Shown in pieces: positions 32,998-43,067 of a stretch of DNA of 52,323 bases. The stretch comes from Bremia lactucae. Lineage: Eukaryota; Oomycota; Peronosporomycetes; Peronosporales; Peronosporaceae. The stretch spans positions 14,743,603 through 14,795,925 of the forward strand of contig NC_090610.1 of the NCBI RefSeq assembly GCF_004359215.1, given 5' to 3'. A program made the position numbers and the translations under genes. Each line of letters begins with the position of its first letter. Positions within the stretch are counted from its first letter, which is position 1. The notes beneath the pieces are model-generated. The model made no database searches. It was not told the DNA's origin and worked only from the letters and a program-made list of their open reading frames with translations.

Positions 32998-33069
32998 ATT
33001 CCCTGAAGTACACCAAGTGGACTTAACGGGGACTGTGTAACATTAGGGCAACTTTAGCCCGTTACAAGG

Positions 33070-33139
33070 TGTAACGGGGCACCTTTCACTAATACTGATA
33101 TAACAGTATTAGCCAACCTACACTAGGTGCCCCGTTACT
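33070..33139. repeat. 70-bp palindromic mini-element
   Basis: TGTAACGGGGCACCT at the left and AGGTGCCCCGTTAC at the right form a 14-bp stem. Inside is a second hairpin (AATACTG / CAGTATT). A decayed third arm, AGGTGCCCAGTTACA, follows at 33161. The ends are those of LTR family 1. Confidence 0.65.
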
Positions 33140-33408
33140 ATTGTCAGTACTAGCGAAAGGTGCCCAGTTACAATGGGCTATCACATGCAACACGTCTAAA
33201 GAGAATGTTTTTCCCAAATTACAGGCTTCGGCGTCTCACAATTTAATCTTTCAGCTTGTTTTTTTTCAAACTTTATAGCTGCACTTGGACATTTTAATAT
33301 TCACATGACTTAGTTATATTGCTCTTAGAAAAAATATTCAAAATTTTAATTCTGTATTTAAAAAGATTGCTTGTAAAATTTGTGTCGAGGCCAACGCCAC
33401 TCGTTTTC

Positions 33409-33426
33409 TTCATTCTCCATTTTTTC
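33409..33426 (+). promoter_or_regulatory. Oomycete core promoter (Inr + FPR)
   Basis: TTCATTCTCCATTTTTTC fits the joint initiator and flanking promoter region pattern of oomycete genes (TCATTYY, then WTTTNY). It lies 4-21 nt before the ATG at 33430, so the 5' UTR would be under 20 nt. Confidence 0.7.
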
Positions 33427-33429
33427 AAC

Positions 33430-34714
33430 ATGGTAAGAGCCTCTATTTATTGCTTGTTGTGGGGAGTTTTCCACTAAAGTTTTCCTTAAGCAGAAGCTCT
33501 ACACATTTCCTGGGAATTACAGCGTCTTTAAGGTGCTCATTGCCGCCGAGTACAATGGTATCAATATTGAGCTGCCTGAGTTCGACATGGCAAAAGACAT
33601 TAAGTCCAAGGCGTTCATGGCAAAGACGCCCCTTGGCAAGGTCCCGCTCCTTGAGACGGAAGAGGGATGCATCTTTGAGAGCGGCGCCATTGCTCGTTAC
33701 GTAGCCCGCCTTCGCCCGGATACGGGTCTGTACGGCAAGACTTTTTTCGAGTCGGGCCAAGTAGACGCATGGATTGATTTTTCTGCCTTCGAAATGGAAG
33801 TGCCTCTTGAGGTATGGGTCCACCCAATTATTGGTGTCGGCAAGTTCAACGCTGCTGCTCTCGCCAAGGCAAAGGCTGACGTAAAGAAAGCCCTCCAGAT
33901 CATTGAAAACCACTTGCTCCTGCGCACTTATCTCGTGGGCGAACAAGTAACGCTGGCTGATATTGTAGTCGCGTCAGCTTTGGTCTATCCATTCAAGTTT
34001 ATCCTGGACAAAGAATTCCGCAAGCCATTCTCGGCCGTTACGCGTTGGTTTTCCACTGTAGTGAACCAGCCCGAGTTCCAAGCTGTAGTCGGAGATGTCC
34101 CGTTGATCGATGTGGCACTTACTGCTGAGGGCGACAATTCAAATACGAAGGCTGTGAAGAAAGACGCTTCTAAAAAAGAAAAAAAGGAAAACGCCACGCC
34201 TAAAGAAGATACACCTAAGCCAAAAAAAGTTGAGCACCCGCTTGCCATCTTAAATCGTGACAATCCGTCTCTAATGAATCTCGACGCATGGAAGGTTCAA
34301 TACTCGAACACGAAAAATTTGGCAGATGCCATGACGTGGTTTTGGGAGCATCTCGACACGGAGGGCTACTCACTGTGGTTTTGCGACTATAATTACAACA
34401 ATGAGAATTCGAAGATGTTTATGACGTGCAACGCTGTTGGCGGCTTCTTGCAGCGCTCAGAGGGCATGCGTAAGTACGCGTTTGGTGTCATGGATGTGTG
34501 TGGTGCCGAAGGCTCGGAGATTGTTATCACAGGCTGCTGGCTATTCCGTGGGGACTCGGAGAAGCACATGATTGAAGCCAATCCAGACGCCGAGTACTAC
34601 ACATGGACGAAAGCGGAGCTGAACGACGCAACTAAGGCACGAGTGGCCGCATATTGGTGCAACGAGGACGAGTTAGAGGGCAGACCTATTGCTGATTCCA
34701 AAGTTTTTAAATAA
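33430..34714 (+). CDS. EEF1G: Elongation factor 1B gamma (eEF1B-gamma)
   Basis: Structural subunit of the eEF1B complex, which reloads eEF1A with GTP during translation. Exons 33430-33432 and 33494-34714; the intron (61 nt, GTAAGA...CAG) follows directly after the ATG, giving 407 residues. Residues 1-80 are a GST N-terminal domain (KLYTFPGNYSVFKVLIAAEYNG), 90-200 a GST C-terminal domain, about 205-235 a Lys-rich hinge (KKDASKKEKKENATPKED), and 245-407 the conserved EF1G domain (WFWEHLDTEGYSLWFCDYNYN, YTWTKAELND, ending SKVFK). The length fits yeast and animal proteins (about 410-440). Without the intron the frame would start only at an internal codon and lose the GST start. It is GC-rich at third positions, as in a highly expressed gene. 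Confidence 0.95.
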
Positions 34715-35078
34715 TGCCAAGTTTTACTAATACAATGACTGAATCAATAATAATAATACCAATAGATAGACGGTTGCTTTGAATGAAGTGAACGCTCCAC
34801 TAAAAAACCTCGTACTTTTTTATGCGGAGTTTTGGTCACTTTCAAAGTCCACAGAGGGAGAAGTTTGCAGCGTATATTGGTGATCGTTAACCGTCCGTCA
34901 TTGCGCTGACCAGGAGCAAGGAAGCGTTGTGACGCAAATCTACGCCATAGACAGCTTTATTTCAGCCGCTTCAATCGTATTAACGTGCTTTTTTCATTAA
35001 ATTATAAGCTGTTGCCGGGGGTTTAAGGCTAGATAGCAACGGGGCTCGTCTATCAAGCACTAATTTGAGAGCATCGTT
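34715..35078. other. Intergenic, eEF1B-gamma to MED14
   Basis: It holds the 3' end of the elongation factor gene and the promoter of MED14. A possible initiator, TTTCATTAAATTAT, lies near 34993. Nothing else was recognised. Confidence 0.4.
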
Positions 35079-38000
35079 ATGGGCGATTTTCCACCACCCG
35101 AGCGTACTAGCGTGATAGCTTCGGAACTTGTCCATCGTGCGGTGGACAAGAGCTACGAGGATTTTCGGACGCTCATGCATCAGCTGCCCATGATGCGCGA
35201 GGACGAGCGCCGGGAGCCACTTCTGGCGCATCTACAGAGCTCTCGCAAGCGCTTTGCCCAAATTCTGGCCGTCCTTAAGTGGTCGGTGCAGTCGCCTTTA
35301 ATGCAGCAATGCGACATGTTGTTGCAGCAGACAGAATCGTACCGCAACAATGTTAATGAGACAAACGACCGACTTTTTTTCATGCATGCGGACCTAAACC
35401 GTGCCAAGGAGCGACGCTACGATCTCAGCACGGCTGTTGACATTCTATTTGGAGGCAGCTATCTACGTTTGCCTTCCATTATTAAAAATGCCATGTACCC
35501 ACGGGAATTACCTGACGTAAATGTCGAAGATGCTGCAATGAAGGTGGCAGATATTATTCGCTTTCGTCTCATTGAAACGGAAATTCCAAAGCATTTTTCC
35601 AAAATTAAGTTGGACGCAGGTTTCGTGACTTGCCAAGCTGAAGGCGAGTTTGAGATTGTTTTAACGATTCAGGGTGAGGAAAAAGACGCCAAGTGGAGAG
35701 TTATTAGTGTAAATACGGCTATAACAGACACTCAAACGTTTGAGAAGCATTCGCAGGCGGCGTCAACGAGTGCGCTGCGCATTATCCAAACAAATGCACC
35801 AAACGCAGCGCACTACAACCATTTAAAGAACCTTGTGCAGCGTGCTATGAACAATTCTGAGAAGCCATTCGTCGATGCGTTTATCGTGATGCGAGAATTT
35901 TGCTCTTCGTTGGCACTGCAGATCTTAGCATCTCAAGGAAAAATGTTGATGGAGAATCGCTGGAAGGATCGAATCATGATTAAGCATTATCGTGATCAGA
36001 ATGTTTTGGATATTTGCTACTGGCCCAAGGCTTGTACGCGCAGAGAAGTGCAAACGCTTACAGAGCAGCAGCGATTGATTCAACAATTGAGCAACCCTGT
36101 TGCAACTGATCGCAAAAGACCTGCGTTGCCATATCCTGAGTCGAGCTTGTGTGTTCGATTACAAGTTGACCCAAACATGAAGAGACTCCTTTCAGTTAGT
36201 CTTTGTCCGTTGCTTCCACCGAATTTGCCAGGGATTGCTTCATTGATAGATGCCATGGAGGTGCCATCAAATATGTTTTTACTAAGTGCTGAGAATTTGC
36301 TGATTGCCGGTATGCGAGCTCACGTTGCGGCAGTGCTTTTTTCGATAGGCCGACTGCTTGTAGTGGATTCACCAGATGAAAATGCTTCTACACAACTTGT
36401 TTCTGGAGAAGATGTCACAATGATTTGCTCTGACACGAGCTTGCGAATTGCTCGGGCAGATATTGGTGGGCTTACGCAATTTTTGGAGGTGACATTTGAC
36501 ATTCGGCAGGGTCACTTTGTAGTTAGCTCAGTTGCTGCTGCAAGACACGCGACACTACACTTCACTGTGAAACAAGTGGAACGAATACTTAACACACAAT
36601 GTAAAATTGAACTCGGTGGAAAAGTTGACAATTTGTTACCAAATGAATTTGCGCTAGTGTCTGGTGATGGAAAGGGCGAGAAATCTGCTGAGATAATACA
36701 TACCTGCATTCGAAAGGTTTTGTGCGAGATTGTGGCTGACGAAGTAGCCCAAATCGGCTCTTCCTTGAAAGGAATTGAAGTTTTGCGTAATGTTAATTTA
36801 AATTGGGAGCGGTATCTTGCTTTCCGACAGCAACACAGCGGGCACACTGAAGATTTGTCAATTTCAGATACGGCACTGTATTTTCTACTGACATCCTCGA
36901 AAGAATCTAGCTGCTATTTGGTTGTTGAAATAGACAAGTACAGTGAGGTAGATGGCATGAACGGAAACGGACATGAAGCATTGGAAGGGGAGCAATATGT
37001 ACGGCTGCCGTGTTTCTCATTGCTTCAAACAAGTGTAGTCATGCCTGGACAGCAATCTGGTGTACAGTTTATTCAACGATTTAGTGCCATAAAGAAGGAA
37101 GACCTGCACCCATCCGTAACCCGAATTAACGAAACGAGTGCAAATAGTCTTCGTGCTCGTAGCCGGAAGCGTCCATTCAATTCATACGAATTGGATAAAA
37201 AAAAAGGGATGTCAAAGAAACAGGCACTACTTGATGGTGGGCGAATACAAGTAGGCACTGGATACTGGCTGGATGAATCAGCGTCTCTTCATTTCGTCCC
37301 GCACATTGCGACTGTGCTGTTGCATGCAATTAATATCTGTAGCGAGAGAATTCAGTTGCAGCACTTTGTCAACTTTGCTCGGCGGCGCAAATCAAGAATT
37401 CGATACTCAGGAGAAGCTGGTACGTCAAGCAGAGACGGCACAGGTGGTCAGGTAGTTACGCTTTCTTTCCCTGAAAAGGTCAACGCAGATCCATTGAAGG
37501 TCGTTGCCATTCAAGGCCATTTAAAGCATGGCGAAGGGTTTGAGTTGTGTCTACAGCTGGTATCCCCTCCTTTTAAATTTATTCTGCCACAGAAACGAAA
37601 AGAATATTTGCTGTCTGAGCGCTCACATTATGTAAACGAACGCGGCCAATTAATCTTTAGATACCCTACGTCTATGGTCACTAGTGAGCTTTTTAGTGAA
37701 AATCCACTCGAATTGTTCATGGTCGAGCTCATTTGCGTCGTAAGACCACTCTGTGAGCTCGCCAAAAAGCTCGAAAAGATGTTAACTGCTGTGGAGCGTT
37801 ACACTTGGAAAAAAACGAACTCTGGACATTTTTTTGTGGAAAGAGCTGACCCATTTGCGATAATCTTGGCGTGCCATGCACCTAACCCGAGGCATTGCAT
37901 TGCTGCTGGTTCATCGCCAAATGGATTGACGACGTATCGTGTGACTGTGCAGTATAAGCAGAAAATGGGATTTGTGGTCAACTACAGCCACAAGACGGAG

Positions 38001-38603
38001 CATCCGCTGATGCACTTTATTCAATCGGCATTGAATGGACACAGTGATCCCGCACAATTCGTTGAAGCTTTGGAGCGTACGTGCATTCCTATGGGAATCT
38101 TGGCCAGTGTTGTCGAATCTCAGTTACTTTGCGCCAAGTACTATCGTCAAGACCCTCCGCCTAGCTTGAAAGATGGTGCCTCGAGTGGAGACTCCAACGC
38201 CTTTGGACGAGGCAAAATCAATGGAAAAGGAATGAAATTGGGGTACAAATTTAAGTTGCCGGGCGAGGAAAAAGGTTATTACGCTGAGAAATCATACGGT
38301 GGAGACGACAAGTCGTTTGTGCCTGCCGAATTAGTGATGATTCCAAGGTCACAAACGCAGGTTCGTTTATCGTATGGAGACCGATGTGCCGTAGATATTT
38401 ATTTTCTGGAGGTATGAATTTTGCTCGGTATTGCTTTGAAATGTCTCATTCATACTTATTTGCAGAATCACTCGGTGAAAATGCAGAGTTCACCCGGAGG
38501 CGTACGTGTTCCCAGCTGTTCGTCCGAAAAAGGTGTAATCGTTGACTGCCAAAATTTTGCTGAAAAATTGCGCAACACGCTATCAGAGATGGCATCGGCT
38601 TAA
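35079..38603 (+). CDS. MED14: Mediator complex subunit 14
   Basis: Backbone subunit that links the tail, middle and head of Mediator, the nuclear coactivator of RNA polymerase II. The first 220 residues match the MED14 family: ASELVHRAVDKSYEDFRTLM, RKRFAQILAVLKWS, then TAVDILFGGSYLRLPSIIKNAMYPR and an acidic EGEFEIVLTIQG stretch. The rest is poorly conserved, as in other kingdoms. The first frame ends at a TGA at 38415, but GAG|GTATGA at 38412 is a splice donor and TTTGCAG|AAT at 38465 an acceptor. The 54-nt intron keeps phase and adds 45 residues (NHSVKMQSSPGG ... TLSEMASA). Exons 35079-38411 and 38466-38603 give 1156 residues; yeast Rgr1 has about 1080, human about 1450. A basic stretch (RKRPFNSYELDKKKG) near residue 695 may be a nuclear signal. 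Confidence 0.88.
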
Positions 38604-38931
38604 GTAAACGCAAAGCTTGTCAATGCATCATGACATGCAACTTCGTAGGAACAGCATTGAAGGAGTAGCATGCGATGATATTGTTGCATGTTGATAGTAT
38701 ATTTGGCCGCAGGTATTGGAAGTTGTTGCAAACGGACGCAATATTAATGCTGGTGCGGAACCGTTGCGACTACGGGATAGAATTTAGATAAAAATGAGGT
38801 TGCCATTGAAGCCATTTTGTATCATCTATTGAGCAGTGCCACGTGTCGCTCCTTTCTGCATAGTAAAACCTAATATAAAAGATTTCAATAATATTAAGCG
38901 AGGATACACGATAAGAAATCTTGACTCATAG
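38604..38931. other. Intergenic, MED14 to PDI
   Basis: AT-rich, without a frame or repeat that I recognise. Confidence 0.4.
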
Positions 38932-38948
38932 TTCATTCATACTTTGGA
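38932..38948 (+). promoter_or_regulatory. Candidate oomycete Inr + FPR
   Basis: TTCATTCATACTTTGGA resembles the core promoter of oomycete genes. It lies 32-48 nt before the PDI start codon. Confidence 0.5.
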
Positions 38949-38979
38949 CGGCTAGACGTTAAAAGTAATCCAGATAGAC

Positions 38980-40062
38980 ATGTGGAAGCTATCAGTTGTA
39001 CTAGCGGCGATAGTGCTAGGCTTGGGATTGGCCAGTGATGTGAAGGTGCTAACGTTTGGAAACTTCGACGAAGTCGTCGACGGATCCAAGCATGTGCTGG
39101 TCAAGTTCTACGCACCTTGGTGCAAGCACTGCAAGAACATAGCGCCAACCTTCGAAACGGTTGCCACGGCCTTTAAAAATGTGGACAATGTAGTGGTGGC
39201 TGATGTGGATGCTGATAAGTTTAAGGAGCTGGGCACCAAATACGGGGTTTCGGGCTTTCCAACGTTCAAGTATTTTCCTGAGGGTTCGACGGAGGCTGAA
39301 GATTACAAGGGCGGCCGCGACGAAGATGACTTTGTAAGCTTCCTGAACGAAAAGGCTGGCTCGCACGTGCGTGTACCCAAAGCCTTGAGTTACGTAGCTG
39401 CGTTAACCGACGCTACTTTTGACGCGGAGGTCATTCACTCCAACAAGCACGCAATAGTTGAATTCTATGCTCCGTGGTGCGGCCACTGCAAGCAGTTGGC
39501 CCCGGTGTATGAGGAGGTGGGCGCTGTGTTTGAGGGTGATGACAACGTGCTCATTGCCAAAGTAGACGCTACTGCAAACACTGAGTTGGCAAACCGCTAC
39601 AGCGTGAAGGGTTATCCTACGCTCTTCTACTTCGCTCCTGGGTCTGAAGAACCTGAAGACTACACGAACGGCCGCGACAAGGCCTCGTTCGTTGAGTTTA
39701 TTAACGATAAAGCTGGCACGCACCGCACAGTTGATGGCGGACTAACCTCGGAAGCTGGTCGCGTGGAGCAGATTGATTTAATTATAACAGAAAGCGGTGA
39801 CATCACGGGTGAAGTCCAGAAGAAGGTGCAAACTGCTATTGAAAGCCTCGAGGGCAACGACGCCAAGTATGGCTCGCTCTATTTGAAGTCAATCAAAAAA
39901 ATTCTCTCAAAGGGCCCGTCATTCGTGGATACGGAGTTGAAGCGTCTTGAGGGTTTGATGGAAAATAAAAACGTGTCTGCCGAGAAGAAGACTCTCTTTG
40001 CACTTCGTAAGAATATTCTTAAATTTTTCCAGGAACAGTTTAGCGAGAAGATGGAGCTTTGA
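38980..40062 (+). CDS. Protein disulfide isomerase, PDI-D type
   Basis: ER-lumen enzyme that forms and reshuffles disulfides in secreted proteins. 360 residues, no intron. Residues 1-18 form a signal peptide (LSVVLAAIVLGLGLA). Two thioredoxin domains follow: the first with FYAPWCKHCKNIAP at about 44-57, the second with FYAPWCGHCKQLAP at about 163-176. From about 265 to the end comes an all-alpha D domain as in ERp29 and plant/Dictyostelium PDI-D (ITGEVQKKVQTAIESLEGND). It ends KMEL, a likely variant of the KDEL/HDEL retrieval signal. The first site is CKHC instead of the usual CGHC, which may shift its redox behaviour. It converges with the kinase gene, stop to stop, 108 bp apart. Confidence 0.92.
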   Translation: MWKLSVVLAAIVLGLGLASDVKVLTFGNFDEVVDGSKHVLVKFYAPWCKHCKNIAPTFETVATAFKNVDNVVVADVDADKFKELGTKYGVSGFPTFKYFPEGSTEAEDYKGGRDEDDFVSFLNEKAGSHVRVPKALSYVAALTDATFDAEVIHSNKHAIVEFYAPWCGHCKQLAPVYEEVGAVFEGDDNVLIAKVDATANTELANRYSVKGYPTLFYFAPGSEEPEDYTNGRDKASFVEFINDKAGTHRTVDGGLTSEAGRVEQIDLIITESGDITGEVQKKVQTAIESLEGNDAKYGSLYLKSIKKILSKGPSFVDTELKRLEGLMENKNVSAEKKTLFALRKNILKFFQEQFSEKMEL

Positions 40063-40170
40063 CCAGATTCTTCACCTGAATAGAAGAATGGTTTATCTTT
40101 TGATGTTATTACTTGCATTCATTTATCTTTTACTAGAACACGTTTACAGGAACCAGTAACGGTATCACAA

Positions 40171-41655
40171 CTATTCGACGTAGCGTGTGGCATGGTATAC
40201 GCCAAGTTCTTCCGGAGACGCTTCAGAATCAACTTCGTCTTCCTGGGCTAAGATCATCGCGCCGTACTAGTTTAATACATGTGCCAGTGTTTATAAGTCT
40301 CCAAACCTTACATAATTACTAAATGTAGACGTACCGTGTGTAAAAGAGTCTCCTTGCGAACATCGTTCTCCAGCAATTGCACAATTTCTTCAAACGTGGG
40401 ACGTTCGGACTGGTCGTCAGATGTGCATCGCTTATATAAGTCTCGTACGCTATTCATGCAAGTTTTGCTCAGCGATGGACGTAGGTTCTCGTATGCCACC
40501 ATGTGCATTAGGGTGCTGCCTGAAACTTTCTTGTTACGAGCGCCCTTAGCTTTGATATCGTGGTACGGGATCTTTCTTGTGTCCAACTCCGCTAGCACTG
40601 TCGATTAAAATTTGAAACATACACGCCTATGAAGCTGTAGCCCAACGTTTGATAAGTTGAATGAAACATACCGATGCCAAAGCTATAAACATCCGCTTTC
40701 TCCGTGTAGCGCTCACCACGTATCATTTCAGGTGGCAACCACAGTGGTGTGCCCGTCACGCTCATTGTCTCGTCCACAGATTTTTCTCGGCTCAGACCAA
40801 AGTCGCTAACCTTGGCACCCCACGTTGAGCTAATGTTGTAAGGCAGTTCAATCATGTCAGAACGTAGCACAATAATCATCAATGGCGGTGTTTACCTCAC
40901 GAGAATGTTCATACTTTTCAAATCGCGGTGTATAATGGGAGGTTTCATGCTGTGCAGGTAGGCCATGCCGCGCGAAGTGTCGATGGTCATGCGTAAGATA
41001 GGCTTAGCCCAAGTCATCTTGTTTATTGGGTTGCGCAGAACTGCAAACATGTCTCCTCGTTCCAAAAGTTCCGTCACAAAGCAGCTGACAGTACAAAATC
41101 TCAATAACTAGTGAGACTCAAATCAGCACTTGCCTTTCTATCGTTTTGCCGCACGTACATGTTAGAATATGAATTCCAGCTGGCACCGATAAATTGCACA
41201 ATGTTGGGATGTCGGAGGTTCATCATGAGCTGAATTTCGTCGCCAAACATACGTAGATTATCTTCTGTTATCTTATTACGCAACATGCGCTTAACCACCA
41301 CTGGCGTGCCGCAGTATGTGCCTTTGATAACCTCTCCAAAGGCACCAGCGCCAATAATTTTCTGCAGCTTGAGGTCGTTGAAACTGATTTCGGCCATCCG
41401 CAGTCCCTTATTGCTCTCGAGCATCGTCTCGACCACATCTTTCTCCTGGTCCTTAAATTCTTGAAAGTGCACTGTAACATTACTTGGTCGCCGGTGCGGC
41501 ACTGGCTCGGTGTTGGATTGTGCGCCGTGCCTCTGGCGGCCACATTCAGATTTGGTGCTACCGCGATTGCTTCCGCGATTGCCACCGCTGCTTTTGATGT
41601 GGTTTCTGTTCACAGCATAATTATTAGTATCGCTCTTGGAGTAGCACCCGCCCAT
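40171..41655 (-). CDS. Protein kinase, tyrosine kinase-like (TKL) group
   Basis: Probable Ser/Thr kinase, 400 residues from five exons: 41655-41159, 41084-40896, 40829-40672, 40597-40335, 40266-40171. The four introns are 74, 66, 74 and 68 nt with GTACGT, GTAAAC, GTATGT and GTACGT donors; each join keeps phase and restores kinase motifs. The domain starts at about residue 95: IGAGAFGEV (P loop), VVVKRM (ATP lysine), HRDLKSMNILV (catalytic loop), DFGLSR, and GTPLWLPPEM in place of APE. All catalytic residues are present. The N-terminus MGGCYSKS fits N-myristoylation at Gly2 and palmitoylation at Cys4, so the kinase may sit on membranes. The 75 residues that follow are polar and rich in Arg, Ser and Asn. 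The last exon (YGAMILAQEDEVDSE...) is acidic. The substrate is unknown. The start is ATG at 41655; the TTG upstream is not needed. Confidence 0.88.
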
Positions 41656-42282
41656 TTGTTGATCACTCAAATAGGGGAAAGCCGCGACTTGAGGAATATC
41701 TCATCAAGTATGGCGTGTACTGAGGATATAGTGGTGTGGTGCACGTGCATAGCCTGAGACTAACGACAAACAGTACATGACGTGATAGAGCCGGAAAAAG
41801 ATGTCAGATTGGCTTAGGTGATGTACACGAAGACTTCCTAAAATGTTTATTTAATGCATGGGGAAGGCATTGGCAAAAAGATAGAATGCCTGATTTAAAG
41901 AATAAATTTGACAAGTGTGATGTTAATCAATTTTTGGCTAATCTTTTACATGCACCAAAATGCTAAAATATCAAAAATGCATCACGATTTTACCTGCAGG
42001 TATCTCAAAAAGCTTTTTTTTGCGATGTTCGAGGCAAAGATCTTTCGATGGAGCGGCTTTATAACTTATCCATTCTCAAGAGATGCATCTTAGCATTGCG
42101 GTTGCGCTGACTGGAAGGCTGTTCAGTAAAATGTGTATGATACGCATGGAGAATTTCAAGGAAACAAGAAATTAGCTTATGCTCTAATAATAGTCCTGCA
42201 ACTTTATAAAAGAACTCGACACGAATATGTTTTTTTATTACGATAATGGTTCATTGTTTGTGAAAGTATTCACATATCCACC
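41656..42282. other. Divergent intergenic region, kinase / coiled-coil gene
   Basis: It holds the promoters of both genes. GGTTCATTGTTTGTG (42248-42262) is a possible initiator for the plus-strand gene. No coding frame was recognised. Confidence 0.4.
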
Positions 42283-42874
42283 ATGGCGACACTGCCGGCT
42301 TCCCAAGTACAGCCATCGGACGCAGAACTGAAGGCTACGAATGGCGATATTTCAATCCAGCTGAGACTGGGCGTTGCAACGCTCTCACTTGGCGCGTCAG
42401 GACGGTGGGAGTTGGGTATGGGTTCTGGCTACGGCGACGGGCGAAGCGCTTACCTTTATATTCTGGTTGCAATGTATTGCTGCTAAGATCATGCCACGCT
42501 GCACCAGGCGGAAGAGCGCGCGCGAGTTTCGGAGGAGCACAATGCCGCGCTTGAGCTCGAAAATGCAGCTTTACGGGACGAGTGCACGCGCATGAAAGAG
42601 GAATCTAACATGGAAAAGTTTAAGTGTCAATTGCTTGTCGAGATGGTACTGTCCTCCTCTTGTTAATGAAAATGCACAATTTCTGTGTATATTTAATGTT
42701 GCTCAATAGCTTGCGGTGTCGACTTTAGATGAGGAACGCTCGCGCACTCAGGCCAAGCAGGAGGAAGCTCACGTAGCTAGCCTGAAATCAGACATAGCTG
42801 TGCTGTTAGAGCATGCACGCTTGAACGGGATAGATATGTGCAAGTTGAGCGACTTGTTAGCCGCTAAGCGCTAA
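42283..42874 (+). CDS. Small coiled-coil protein, function unknown
   Basis: 151 residues from three exons: 42283-42415, 42488-42645, 42710-42874. The introns (72 and 64 nt, GTATGG...TAAG and GTACTG...ATAG) keep phase. Residues 1-45 are mixed (MATLPASQVQPSDAELK...). From residue 46 the sequence is almost pure amphipathic helix (HATLHQAEERARVSEEHNA, LENAALRDECTRMKEESN, LDEERSRTQAKQEEAHVA), a coiled coil, to the end LSDLLAAKR. The ATG lies in a good context (CCACCATGG). The first intron's exact ends are the less sure part, because the frame is open for 24 codons beyond the donor. I do not recognise the family. It sits 0.2 kb before PRP8 on the same strand. Confidence 0.65.
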
Positions 42875-43067
42875 ATTCTTAGCTGTGACTCATTTTCTTC
42901 CAGAAGGCACCTCTACTTAATTGTGATATCTGAAATAGTAAACGGGCATTTAGTTATTTCTAAGCGACCACTATTTGGGTCATATGGATAATTTGTGTAA
43001 ACTTTGTCCATCGTGCGATATCTTGGTACATTATCTGCCATTCATACTTAAGCATCACTCAGCAAGG

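Larger units (their letters stand above)
32484..33066. repeat. Composite flanked by 66-bp terminal inverted repeats
   Basis: The left arm (32484-32550) starts TGTAACGGGCTAAAGTTTCC. The right arm (33001-33066) is its reverse complement with about three mismatches, and ends in GGGCTAAAGT's mirror, TTTAGCCCGTTACA. Between them lie unknown sequence, a 100-N gap and fragments of both LTR families. It could be a MITE-like or solo element invaded by LTR DNA. Confidence 0.6.

Noticed and set aside
42975..43067. Upstream extension of PRP8
   Set aside because: It starts at a TTG; the in-frame ATG at 42984 is possible, but the extension is not conserved and an initiator-like site lies inside it.
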